Below are positions 11,301-23,446 of a stretch of 64,000 nt of DNA, in pieces. Position 1 is the stretch's first letter, and every line of letters begins with the position of its first letter. This stretch comes from Zingiber officinale (lineage: Eukaryota > Streptophyta > Magnoliopsida > Zingiberales > Zingiberaceae): NCBI RefSeq assembly GCF_018446385.1, contig NC_056001.1:13138672-13202671 (forward strand), given 5' to 3'. The notes beneath the pieces are model-generated. The model searched no databases. It saw nothing but the letters and a program-made list of their open reading frames with translations, and had not been told where the DNA came from. Made by a program: the position numbers and the translations under genes.

Positions 11301-14300
11301 GAGTGCTAACCAATTAAGACGAAAGCAGCAATGAAGAAGGAAAAGGAAGTTATGGAGGTTTAGGTTTTGGCTTTTTTTTATATAGATTTGAGTTAGTTAA
11401 GAAAATATTCAAGCGGAGCAGAGAATCCTTGTAGGTTAAAGCAACCTGGACAAAATTATAAAAATATCACTAGATAAGGTATGGAATGGAATAGAATCAG
11501 AATCTATTACGAATAAAATAGAATGAAATGAAAAGGAGAATGATCCATTTCATTCCTTTATTTGGTTGTCATAATATAATAGTATAAATAGTGAAATGCT
11601 TTATTTTATATTTAACTCTTCTGTTCATGTAATTCTTCTGATCAATTTGACTTAGCTTCTTTCAAAATGCCAACCTACTTCATTCATCTAATGCACCTCT
11701 TTTGTAGCAAAAGGTGATTCGCTCACCCCCAGTACCCCGCCAACCCGTCCTAGACCAACACGGAGGAGGTAAATCACAGGTAGTTACTAGTCATTAGTAC
11801 AGGTGGCTAAGGCATGAGGGAAGGCATGCTCGGACGCGCCGAGTTTTCACCCCAAGACCTCATGTGGCAACACCCCATGCCTCAACCACCGCACCACCCC
11901 AAGGGGGCATCTAATGCACCTCTTTGGTTGATCCACACTGTGCTTCACTTGGTTAGTCCACTTGATACATTTAATTCACCTTGTCTATCTAACCAATTAG
12001 CTCAACTAACTTGCTTGACTCAACCTATCTTCAATCGTTTAACTAGCTTGATCAATCAGCTTGGCCCACTTGGGACCACCAAACTGGCAAATTCACTTGA
12101 TCGTTTCAATTGATTCATCTAGCTCGATCAGTCTACCTGACTCACCAAGTCTATAGTCTATCCATCACAATTGGCCAATCTGGATTGCTTACTCTAACCA
12201 ATCCATCCAACTTGATCGACGCACCCATTAGTAGGACCAACTGACCTGATTGGCTTGGCCATCTCTCCTACTTCCCGGCTTGGGTGACCCATCTAGCCAA
12301 CTGGCATTTTTCAATTCAACTAGTCTACCTGATTTAATCCATCCACACTACTAACCAACTTAAATACTATATTTGGTAGTTGTGGAAGGAAGTGTTTCCC
12401 CTCTTAAAGTATATAATGGATTGAGTGGATTGAGTCATTCCTTATTATAGAACATCCCACCTCAAATTGTCCATCCAAACATTGGAATAGAATGATACAT
12501 GGAACAAACCATTCTAATTCCGTTCTATTCATGTGGTCTCAAATCTCATACTATGTTAAGCAAAATCATCAAATATTGCTCGACACAATCCTGCGTCATT
12601 GTGTCAATCATGTTGATGAGTATTATATCATACTCACACATTTGACACCCTTTGAAATGCTACAAAAACATATCAAAATGAATTGAAATAATATGTTAGT
12701 TTTTTATAATTTGTGTTTGTATAATACAATATCAAACTTTGCTTTTTCAAATGGGACAAAAAGTACAAATTTAGCTAAACAATTTTGTTATCTTCTTTTT
12801 CATTTCCTTAATCATACCTATTTCCTCTCAATTCTCCACCGGCTCTCTAACTCTCCACCGGCGCCCTATGACAAAATACTAACACAATACCAAAACAATA
12901 TTGTGGCTTGAGATTTTGAACCTTGATATGTACCATATACAACCTTAAGAGTATGGAGCAACATAATGAAAAATTTCAGCTACAGTTAGTTTGATTTTTT
13001 TAGTTTTTATGTTTCTACATCCTGAACCAACCACCAGTTGTAAGAAATACTTTGACAAGCTTACTTTGTTAGTGAGCAAAAAAGTTCAACCACATCAGCC
13101 TAACTGACCAATGCAAATCATTATAAATGAAGCAAATAACTACAATCTAGATGCTAGTAATCTGAACTAGAAGTTACATGACATACCTCAGCACATGCCA
13201 AAAACATTTTTGCTAGTGCTTGTTTCATAGAGCTTGAAATTGACTTGGTAAGACCAAAATCAAGTAAAATAGGACGATGTGGAGGTTCTCTGCTAACAAG
13301 AAAATTTCCTGCAAATATGGTCCCCAATGAATTATACAATCAATGATTCAGGTTCCTTTAATTTAAAGGTACGAAACAAAACAAAAAATTAAACATAAGA
13401 AACGAAATAAGTATCCATTTTGAGGTAGACAATAAAATAAAAATCCTTTCCTAGTTATAATTTCCATATGGAACTTTATGAATATTAAATTTAAAGATGG
13501 GAAGTAACATTAATCATTGGCCCACATTGTCGATTTTGGAGCAATGGGCAAGGTGTGTTTAAAATGAAGTAGGATCCTCATTTACCCGTTGCCTATTCCA
13601 TAGCCAAAACTAGAATGAGTTTTTTTGCCTCTAAACCACCATTGCCTGCATGTTGTAAAATTTTTGTGTTCTCCCAGACTAGCAAAGTCCAGTATTTCCT
13701 AAAGTATGGGACATATTTAAACATTTCGATACACAGATTACTAGTAGGTACAAATCGAACTGGTAGATATACCTACTACACAGCTTGGCTTTCATTCCTA
13801 CTTCATGGTTCTTAGGAAAAAGGCTGGAACAAAAATTGCAACAAGCAAGTGTACCTGGATGAGGATCGCCATTGAAAAAGCCGTCAACATATATTTGATG
13901 AGCATATGCACGTGTAATTTCTTCAACAAGCTTCTGTTTGTCCACACCCAGTGCATCAAGTGATTGGACATCATTCAAGCGGATACCATCCATATATTGT
14001 AAAATAAGGACCTTCTCTGTTGACTGCTAGTAGGAATTTGAAAACTATTCATGAAATAAATGCTAAACTAGTAAAAGAATTGCCCCTGAAAAGATAGATG
14101 ATGAGGCAAAAATAAAGAAAAAAAAACTATTCCACCTGAATAACATCAGGGATCAGCACATCAACTTTATTAGCATATTTTAAACCAACATCCTCACTTT
14201 TGACTCGTAAGTTTTCTGAAACTCTTCTAGTGTTCTCTACATAGAAAAAGAAATATGATTGTCAACAATCCATGTATAAAAGATCACCCTTAATCAGGAA

Positions 14301-15521
14301 ACAGCAACTTCAGAGTATTAGGGTAAAATCAATTTCAAGATAGCAATCACGACAAACTAACCTGCTTCGTGATTGAAATCAAGTTCTTTAGGTGCCTCCT
14401 TACACCATTCATCTATCATAGGGTTGAAGTCATATTGTGGCTCTGCCCATGCTATCCAATCGATTATAGATTTCGCGTTCTTTAGGTCCTGAAGACAAGT
14501 GCTGATAACTTAATGGCAGGATGACCTCAAATTTAGTTGTGTCGAGAGGAAAACTGCAAACCTCTAATATGACCTCCTTGATGCCCCTATGTTGAACTTT
14601 GACAACCACCTCCTGCCCATTTCTCAGAGTTGCACGATGAACTTGCGCTATCTGCAATTCAATACTTAGGATTTTTTAAATAAATAATTAACAAAAAAAA
14701 AGTAAATTGCACATATCCTCTCAACCAAGACTGGAAGAGATGATAGCACATAGTTACAAGCACAAAATTTTTAGGATCAATACTTCTATATTTGGTTATG
14801 TGACTTACTGATGCAGTAGCAAGTGGTGCTTCAATGAACTGAGAGAAAATGTCATTCATAGATTTTCCAAGCTCCCTCTCTACAGTTTGGCAGACCTAGA
14901 TGATAACAAACTTTTCAGAATCATGGAATTTAGTACCCGCAGCTACACACGTCGGCTATAAGAAAGCAAAAGTTTTATTCAATGCGAAATTTTCTAGGCT
15001 CTTTTTAGTTTCCATGTAAGCAAGACCATTATGCATGAACATCTCCTAACTACACTTTAACTATCTTCGTAGCTCAATGCCCTATAGGTATGAATGCATT
15101 AATGAAACATTCAAATTGTACAAGTTACCTCTTTTAATTGCCGAGGAGGAAGAGAGTCCTGCAACTTTTTGAGAAGACGTATATACGCCTCTGGAAGAAC
15201 ATCTGCTCGGGTAGATAAATATTGACCAAGTTTAACCCACAAACCTTCCAGCTCAATCATCAAATTAAGAACACGTCTAGCATTTCTTTCATGAGTTTTT
15301 TCCCATATAGAGTCTGTTTTGACTTTGCTAAACCATTTAACTCGCTTCTGCATGCCCTGCAGTGTTACAAAACCTCACTAACCTCTCTTCTGAACAAGTG
15401 AACAACAACAATTAATCACACAAGATAGTTGTTTGGCTAAGCACACCTTGTAGTCCAAGTATATCACCAATGCTAAAGTGAATACTTTCATCCGCCGCTT
15501 CAAGATGTTTCCCCATCCCAT
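5350..15521 (-). CDS. ABC1 (UbiB/ADCK-type) kinase fused to a beta-lactamase-like domain, 18 exons
   Basis: Exons by splice signal and frame: 15447-15521, 15129-15356, 14809-14895, 14562-14651, 14362-14488, 14136-14236, 13855-14023, 13187-13308, 10301-10429, 10091-10189, 9809-9866, 9650-9725, 9403-9529, 8771-8928, 7907-7979, 7620-7814, 7196-7289, 5350-6176. They sum to 2835 bases (944 residues); using the alternative acceptor in exon 7 adds one codon. The start is MGWGNILKRRMKV. Kinase part: KLGQ near residue 67, LATAS-IAQVHRA (126-137), VVVKVQ with the candidate ATP-contacting Lys near 148, DPHPG near 289 and DFG at 309-311. Second part: the nucleophile motif SVTK (Ser about 532, Lys 535), YHYLSFGW (Tyr about 624) and HSGVGGSTG (about 878) as the third catalytic box. 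The order and length resemble Arabidopsis At5g24810, as I recall it. ABC1 kinases act in mitochondria or plastids on quinone and lipid metabolism; the substrate of this fusion is unknown to me. All catalytic boxes look intact. An upstream in-frame Met at 15575 is possible but less likely. Confidence 0.92.
11703..11907 (-). mobile_element. Complete tRNA-type SINE with 18-bp target duplications
   Basis: The 205-bp element is flanked by perfect 18-bp direct repeats CATCTAATGCACCTCTTT at 11685-11702 and 11908-11925. Read on the minus strand it starts CCCCCTTGGGGTGG, has a box-A-like GGTTGAGGCATGG and a box-B-like stretch GGGTGAAAACTC, and ends in CACCTTTTGCTACA. Long target duplications, small size and a tRNA-like head indicate a SINE moved by LINE machinery; the box assignments are by eye. 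It lies in the 2.76-kb intron of the kinase fusion gene, in the same orientation as the gene. The partial copy at 1-116 is a relative. Confidence 0.88.
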
Positions 15522-18157
15522 TAGGAGTTGTAAGACAGAAGGTGAACGAACAGAGGATCTTGGTACCTCAACCACGAACTTGAACGAACACCAAAGATTA
15601 TTGCACTTCTGTAAACCAAACTATTTCGAAATCGTCAATAATCATGTAGATTCATCGATCAGCTACCAAAAAAAAAAAAAGATCAAACAATGCTTAGGCG
15701 TCCATCAGAAGGTATCTTAAGTAAAACTTTAGCCTTCACAAAACTATTCTAACCAGCATGTAACGAAGATTTTTCGTATATATATATGTTGATGAGGCAA
15801 AAAAAAAAAATAGCAGCATGAATCAAAGATCTAACGAGAAATACAACCCGCTCGAGCAATCTGGTGGACAATAGGTGGCAAAAGAAGCAGCTCAATACGC
15901 AAGCGCATTAATTTCAGGCTAAAGACAACAAAATAAGCTACCTTCAAACGATCCAAACGCCCAAATTGGCAAAAGCTAAACCTCACGAGAAGCAATCGAA
16001 ACTTGAAAAACCCCAGCAGGTCCGCAGGCAATCTGAGGGAACAAACCACAGGCCGCGGTACAAAAATGCGAAACCTCACGCACGACCGAAGGGAATCGAT
16101 TCTTCGCCGAAGATACTGGAGATTTGGTCACGGAGATGGAGGGGATTTTCAGATTTGGCCCTCGCGGCGACGGAAGGAGGAAGCACGGGTCGTGGACACA
16201 CGAAGACCATTGGCGTGAAATCCAAGCGGTCAAATGAATCAACGAAGTTAATGAGATCGAAACCATTGGTTCACACGAGGATTCATCCCCTCCGTCCATA
16301 TCTTCAGCGGGCCCCTCGGCCGTGCTTTTTCGACGTCCTCGTCCGAACTTTCCCGACAGATCCAAAACGTACCAGCAACATCAAGCGTGGGATAGCCTTA
16401 TTACGTCCACTAAACGCGAGAGTAAACGATCGGGTCATATTCTCTCGCGCGAGAAATATAGACTCCTTTTTCTTTGGACGATGAGTTATTTTGACTTGAC
16501 ACCCACAGAATACCTCTGGACGGTTCAACCGAACCAACCGAAAATCGTACACATGGCCATTTAGTCTCTGGACGAATCAGAGAAAAAACCATCTCACCCT
16601 TTAAGACATTTATTTATGAAAATAAAAAATATTTTAAATATAAAAAAATTGTTGTGCTCAATGGAAAATTTTGCAAATTAGACAAGTAAACAACTCGCAA
16701 TAGGCACTATACAACAACATCCTTTAGGAGAATAAACCTTATCTTCTAAGACACAATAAAAAGTATGTGCAGAATCGAGAAACTTATATGTTTAATCGAG
16801 ATGTCAGATCCTCTAACTCAACTAATTCTAAAGTCAGTTGACTTTCTGTTTCGTTCATCGGATAAGTCCGGAGGCACGAACAATAAAATTTTCTTAATTT
16901 CTTAACAGAGTAGTGTATTGGGCTAGCTATGCGGGCCATGCGGCCCGAGACTTGCTGCCGTGGAACAACGACTTCGGCAGGGTCAGAGTTGGTGGGCCGA
17001 GTGACGTGGCCGAGCACAGACCCATCAATCAAGGTGCATGTCAGAAACGTTCGGTTTAGAGTCAAACAGATAAAGTCAATGTTTGAATTAATTTTCAACC
17101 GATTACTTTGACTGTTTACTAGTCGGCAAATGTGGTGATGAGGATAATAATAAAATGCATTAAATATGATTCAATGTATTAAAAAAATTAAGTTATCAAA
17201 TTTTTAGGAAAGAAATTTTCATAATTTAATCACGAGTCGTGAAAATGGAGCAACTTGAGAATTAAAGATTGTCCTCGAGGAATGTAAGGCCAATAAAATC
17301 TTTAACATATGTTTTAAACGTATAATTATAATAATTTTAAACGGGGCAACGTTTTCAAACAAGTGGGATTTGGTGCGCACATCGTTGTTGACTTTGTAAA
17401 AGTATAACAATAATTGTTCTTTTTTATTATAAATTTTAGAGAATCTACCATAATATTAAGGGTTATTTTTAAAATTAATGAATTACTAACCTAATATTTA
17501 TATTTATTATTAAAATATGGTCTCCGTCGTAATTAAATTTTTTCTTATTATCAGATCTAATTTTAATGGCACTTTCGTGAAAGAAGCCTATAGCGTGCCT
17601 TGCCTTTTCTAATGCTATTTTTATTAACGGACAAAATCTTACAACGAATCGATGTGGTTGTCAGTTGAATTAATGGCACGTTTCGCAGAATCTAATGTTA
17701 ATTATCTTACAAGAAATCTAAGACAATGATATTTTGGGTCACGAAACCGACCATTCGCTGTCGGGATCAAACAGGATACATTATGTTGATAAACGTGGTC
17801 ACGTAATATTGGCTGCTTCAGGCTGTGTTAATGCTGTATGTATTTCAGCGAGAACAGGAAATCCTGAAGAAGAAGAATCTAATGGTTGTTATTAATACTT
17901 CTAGAATCAGATGAAAGCATATGAAGGAAAAAATATATTTCACTAAAAAGTTTTCCTTTTTTTGAAAAAAAAAACTAAAATGATTATTATATGTTTTCTC
18001 TTAATTTGATTTTGTTTTCCTGTTTCATCTCTATCAGCCAATCCAAATAAGTGGAAGGCCCCTCGGTGTCTTCTTCTCGCCTTTTCTGTCTCGTGCCTCC
18101 TCGTTTTTAAGACAAGCCAGTCGATCGGGATGGAGTGAGAACCACCACGAGAAAGAG
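15522..18157. other. Spacer between divergent genes; likely 5' UTR and promoter DNA
   Basis: The kinase fusion gene (leftward) and ethanolamine kinase gene (rightward) diverge here. About 15.8-16.4 kb is GC-richer with overlapping open frames on both strands (up to 172 codons), none with recognisable domains or splice context; it may be transcribed leader of the kinase gene. About 17.1-18.0 kb is AT-rich. I see no convincing TATA box tied to a start site and no RNA gene. Confidence 0.55.
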
Positions 18158-21100
18158 ATGGGAGCAACGGAGCTCAAGAATGGCGACGCGCTATCGGCCA
18201 TAGAAGAATCCTCGGAGCAGGAGAAGGACGAGCGGAAGCAACCGGAAGCTGACCACCTGATCCCGTTCTCCCCTGTCACCATCGACATCTCCCTCCCGCT
18301 CCACCAAATGCGGCCCCATATAATGTCAGCTCGACTCCCCTCCCCGATTTTTTGTTTTGTAACTGATTCTTCGATCTTTGGATCCATTCCTCTTGATTTT
18401 TTTTTTAAATGTATTTAGATTTTAGGGCGAACAAAGGCGTTAGCTTTCTTGCTCCTAAAGTTGTCGTTTTGCCTCCGTTTTGGTTTCTTAATTTTTGAGT
18501 CCAATGAATTGCCCAAGGAAGCTAGTTGTTTGACCATCTCGATTGAACTTATTATCGGCTAAAGTTTTCTCTGTTCTCCGTTTGTCAATATTCTCATGCA
18601 ACAACTTTCTTTTTCTTAATCTTATCACCCAGCCCACTTTTCAAGGAAAAGAAATGCTAGTAGCTTCTTTTTTTTTTCATTTCACTTCATTTCCCTATTA
18701 GTTTCCGATCCTCGGTCGAATCGCTGAATGTGTACATTTTAGATTTCTCGACGGTTATCGATCTTGTTGGTAGATAAACAAGATAAATAGTATGCACCTT
18801 GTCTATTGCGACTCGGCGATGTTGTGTTTAATTCAAGTTGTTCGAGAAGTGTGGCCGTAAGAGTGATGTCAAAAAGTAGTGGCCTTAAGAGTTTTCTGGG
18901 AGATACTCGCCTATTCTATCTGGGCACAAGGGTAGGTAGTTTAACTGTTAGGTAAACTAAGGAGACTTCCATATTGATAATATTTATGATGATATCTTAG
19001 AAAATCTAATCACAGATTCAGAATTTTTCATTGCAAGTATTGGATCTTCAAATTATTTCTTGTAATTCCTAATTCGTCTTAAGAGCACAACGGATCAACG
19101 AGAGAAACTAATGTCTCAATGACACAAGCACGTGCCTTTGCAAGTAAGCTTGTATATGTTTCCATTCATTCTGTTCGTTTATTATTTTTTTCCCTTTTTC
19201 CCCTTTGTTAATGGTGACTGGTGATTTGTTATTTATCTCACTCATATTGGTCTCAAACTCAGATGAGGATGTACGATTATACTAAGCCAAGAAAACTGGC
19301 AGACAAAGATTTCATAAATATTGTTTCTTTTTACCTGGATTTGGTTTGAGGATAGGCCACGCAGACTTGGTATAAACTATAAACACTATTGATATAGAGT
19401 TTAGTAACGTGATAAAATTCATTTAGGTGAACCTAAATAGTTAGGATTTGGGGTTTGTTTGTTTTTATTATTGTTTGTCTCTTTGTCTTTTTATCTTTTA
19501 TCCTTTTTTTGGTGTCGTAATTGCCTCCAGTGCCATCTTTAAAAATTATCAATCTTATTACCTAAATATTTGTTTTCTGATTCAAAACTTTTGAGTTCTG
19601 GAAATGACCTACAATGAACGTGTTTTGATTGCCTTAGCCTTGAATGACAGGTTTTTCATTGTCCTTCTCTTCGTAGATATTTGTGCAAGGCTTTGTTTAA
19701 GAAGTGGTCACCTCTTGATGAATCTGTTTTCTCGATAGAGACAGTTTCTGGTGGCATCACAAATCTTTGTAAGCACTGCTCAAAGAACTTTTTGCCTTCT
19801 CTTTTATTCCCTTTCTATCTTTTTCAACTGTTTAATAACTGTGCTGGAGCAAATTTACGCTGAATTCAGGTGACTTAAAGAGCATGTTCGAAACTCCAAA
19901 TATTGTATTATTTTGTAATATCCAAAGCAACTCAATTAGTTCCTCAATAACGTGTTCATATCATTATTTGATCTTGTCATTGCTTAAAATTTGTGTGCCT
20001 TTGGGTGACTTATCCGATCTGCATCTATTATAGTTACTCATTTGGCATTTTAACCCTTGCAATTCCTGTAGTGCTGAAGGTTTCTGTAAGAGAGGATACT
20101 GTCAAGATTGATACTGTGATTGTTAGGTTGTATGGCCCCAATACGGATTTAGTGATTGACCGCAAGCGAGAGTTTCAGGTGGGTTCTATACTCTATCCAA
20201 CAACTTATTGGCTGTGAACATCACTACTTTACTAGTAACCAAAACTTTCTAGGTGAATGAATTTCTTCTTCTAAATAAATTCCTGTGTTCTATTTTATTA
20301 TGTTTTGCCTTGCACATGCCTTACCATTATGAATGGCTTACATAAATGTCTAAAAATACTGGATTAGATTGGCTTGATGGACAATTTTGATGATGGTACT
20401 CCAGTTTGGTTGGAAGCTTGGTTCGGTAAAAATAAATAAAAACAGACTGCTGATGGATTGCTCAACTGAACATAGCTTCGGAAGGCTATCTTGTTCATTA
20501 GTAGGGCGGTTCAAAGAATCCAATGACTAGACCACATTTCCATATGGATTCCATTCTTTCATGCTAATGTTAGGGCTTTCGGCACCTGAATTAACACGGG
20601 TGATTAAGGAAAAAGTGATAACTGTACCCTCTGTTCTTCCTTCTATCAAAAATTAATTCAAGAAAACTTCATATTTTTTTATTATCATCCATAATGAAAC
20701 TTTAGTAGTTATTATTCATTAGATGCATGTGCTTACCTTTGGGCAACTCATGTTTAGGCCCTACCACATATCTCGGCTGCCGGATTTGGTGCAAAATTAC
20801 TAGGATGGTTTCAGAATGGCATGGTTCAATCTTTCATTGATGCTCGAACACTTTCACCATCAGGTTAGCATGATGATCATTAACTATTAGATCTTGGTGA
20901 CTTATTCGATGATTAAACAAGCAATCTATCTCTCGATCATAGATGAGGACCTTTTTGCAGACTGTCCTTAAGCTTCACAACCTAAGTTGAACAATTTTAG
21001 TAGTATTCAACTAGAACAATAGAACTTATGTCACAAATATTTAGAGTTGTATGGAGGCTGCATACGTTTTGTAATTGGTGGTAGAATGAATTAAATAAAA

Positions 21101-22949
21101 CCGAACATCAAGAAGGGGAAAGAAAACAAGAAAATAGAAGAACATGTTAAGACTTCAATTTTGGTCAAGATTTTATTGGTATCCAGTTGAAGTAACAGCA
21201 GTCCAATACTTGCACCTTCGATGTTCTTTGAAGTGGTAAGTAGCTTTATGAGGAAAGTTCAATGATTGCTTGCACCTGTCTGCAATGTTTGTGCTCTTTT
21301 AATGTTTTGCGCCATTGAAACTTCTAAGTTTTTCGTCCTTTTGCATGTTGTTTGTCCTGTGTACATAAGCTAACTTAGTTATTTGGTTTCAGACATGAAA
21401 AATCCTAAACTAGCTGAGAAGATAGCTAGACAACTTCGTGGCTTCCATCAGGTGGTGATACCGGGATCTAGAGAACCACAATTGTGGAATGACATATTCA
21501 AGTTTCTTAATGAAGGTTGCAAAACTTACTCTTCCTATTTTATCCTGGTTTCTTTGTTGTTCAAACTTGAAAAATATTTTTCTAGCTATTGTATTGTCAT
21601 CTTCTCCCCACCTAGACTTGGTTGTTGTTGTTGCTGCTGCTGCTGCTGTTGTTGTTGTATTGGCATCTTCTGCTTTTTTTATTCTTGGGACAACAATGTT
21701 TACTTCAAGATCAATCTGAATAAATATATGACACTGCAGCGGAGACACTAAAATTTGACAACAATGAGAAGCAAGCCACGTATGAATCAATATCATTCAA
21801 TGAGATCCGTGCTGCAATCGATGAAGTCAAGGTAATTGTCTTGCGAATATGTTATATGTCTATCTACTGCTTCTGGCAGCAATATATATATAGAGAGAGA
21901 TTGGTCAAACAATGACCACTGAGTAGTAGTAATATATGATATTCACTGACCTAATGATGTTATTATTGATTCTTGAGTATTGAAGAGAATCATATCCTTA
22001 GCTCTTGATGTTTTCTAACAGAATATGACAGACCGTTTCATAGCCCCAGTTGTCTTTTCCCACAATGACTTGCTGTCTGGGAATTTGATGTTCAATGACA
22101 AACAAGGTGAATCTTAGTTTCTCCTTATGCCTCCCTCTTGATCAAGATAATGACTTTAATTTTCTGGTGAAATACTAACCTTTCTGTGTCCTATCCCTTG
22201 ATATTCTAGGGATACTATACTTCATTGATTTTGAGTATGGATCATACAATTATAGAGGCTACGACATTGCAAACCACTTTAATGAGTTTGCAGGCCTTGA
22301 ATGTGACTTCAACTTGTAGGTTCCCTTTCTGTAAACAATATATTGGATCTCTTGATTTTAAACTAATATTGATGTGGAAAATGATGCTTTTAATGTAGAT
22401 ATCCGGATAAGTATACACAGTATCACTTCTTCAGGAATTATCTAGACTCTGACAAACCATATGAGGTATGTAAATCCTAGACTTGTATTTCCCTCAGCAT
22501 TGAGCAGCATGTTTGCTGATTCCATTGCGTTTCATGGTCTAGAATCTAGATTGAAGTAATATAGTTAGACCAATATACAAAATAAGCTTTGGTCTCTGTC
22601 AGGATTTTATGTTGATAGAAATTCTTTATGCTCCCAGGTACCCATCAAAGATCTCGAAGCCCTTTTTGTCGAAACAAATACCTTTAGACTGGCATCTCAC
22701 ATTTATTGGGCTCTGTGGGGTGTTATCCAGGTATGGTGCTTTTTGATCTGATGATCAAAGGAAGAATCTTGTTTCAGTTGGGTCCTCTAAACAAAAGTTT
22801 CCTAATTCTCTGGCAAGCAGGCAAAGGTATCCCCAATCGATTTTGATTATCTCGGCTACTTCTTCAGGCGATTTAACGAGTTCAAGAAACAGAAGGAAAC
22901 ATGCTTCTCTCTTGCAGGCAAGTATCTCTATAGTTCCAGCAGCATTTGA
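18158..22949 (+). CDS. Ethanolamine kinase (choline/ethanolamine kinase family), 11 exons
   Basis: Exons: 18158-18324, 19677-19768, 20072-20178, 20758-20863, 21393-21515, 21740-21831, 22022-22106, 22210-22315, 22399-22465, 22638-22730, 22821-22949. They total 1167 bases (388 residues), in phase throughout. The enzyme phosphorylates ethanolamine with ATP, the first step of the CDP-ethanolamine route to phosphatidylethanolamine, in the cytosol. Visible motifs: VSGGITNLLLKVSV (substrate and ATP loop), VRLYGPNTDLVIDR, the catalytic Brenner-type HNDLLSGN (residues 243-250), and IDFEYGSYNYRGYDIANHFNEF with the metal-binding Asp near 264. The end AKVSPIDFDYLGYFFRRFNEF is typical of plant ethanolamine kinases. 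The first 45 or so residues are acidic and poorly conserved. The ATG at 18158 is the first in frame. A likely poly(A) signal AATAAA lies near 23126. The gene converges on the coiled-coil gene, about 500 bp from stop to stop. No lesion was seen. Confidence 0.94.
21620..21659. repeat. TTG/CTG trinucleotide microsatellite
   Basis: An array of about thirteen TTG, GTT and CTG triplets lies in intron 5 of the ethanolamine kinase gene. It opens a fortuitous poly-Cys or poly-Thr frame that should not be annotated. Confidence 0.9.
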
Positions 22950-23446
22950 AAGTTACACCACCACAACAACAAATCAAATGATAGCGAGCATGCCACAAAT
23001 CTTATTAGATGTACTAAGTTTCCTCATTTCTATTTATAGCCACATGAAACCCTAATCCATCTATTGGATTCCTTGTAGCCATTGCTTGTAACCAAAAATA
23101 GATTCTATTATCCTCTAGTGGCAATCAATAAAATGCTATTTGGTTGTGTGACCTTTTCTTGTATGGTAGAATCATGCCAGCAGACATATGGCTTGAATCA
23201 TTATATTTTTGCCAAACCACTAAAGAGTATCATATAAAATGTAGACACGAAAACTTCCAGGCCATGCATCTTTTTCTTTATGAATCTACCATATCATAAA
23301 TTTCTTGCAATCTAAAATTTAAAGAACCCTACCTACTGGTTGGAGCTGAGCTCTCAGTTTATCGTTGAGCCTTGATTGGCTTCTACCTTGAAATGGCAGA
23401 AACGGAAACACAAAACGTGGTGTAAAAGTCTGAAATGAATGATGCA
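22950..23446. other. Convergent 3' spacer
   Basis: Shared 3' UTR space of the ethanolamine kinase gene and the coiled-coil gene. No open frame of note is present. A CAATCAATAAAATG poly(A)-type sequence sits near 23121. Confidence 0.6.

Noticed and set aside
11930-12350. Possible gene in the C/T-rich stretch with repeated TTGATC and CAACTTG motifs
   Set aside because: Inside an intron; low-complexity, frame broken, no domain.
15966-16484. 172-codon plus-strand frame and 129-codon minus-strand frame in the divergent spacer
   Set aside because: They overlap each other, are rich in Arg/Ser/Pro by base composition, lack recognisable domains and have no splice context.
21383-21796. Poly-Cys or poly-Thr open frames over the trinucleotide repeat
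   Set aside because: Microsatellite read-through in an intron of the ethanolamine kinase gene.
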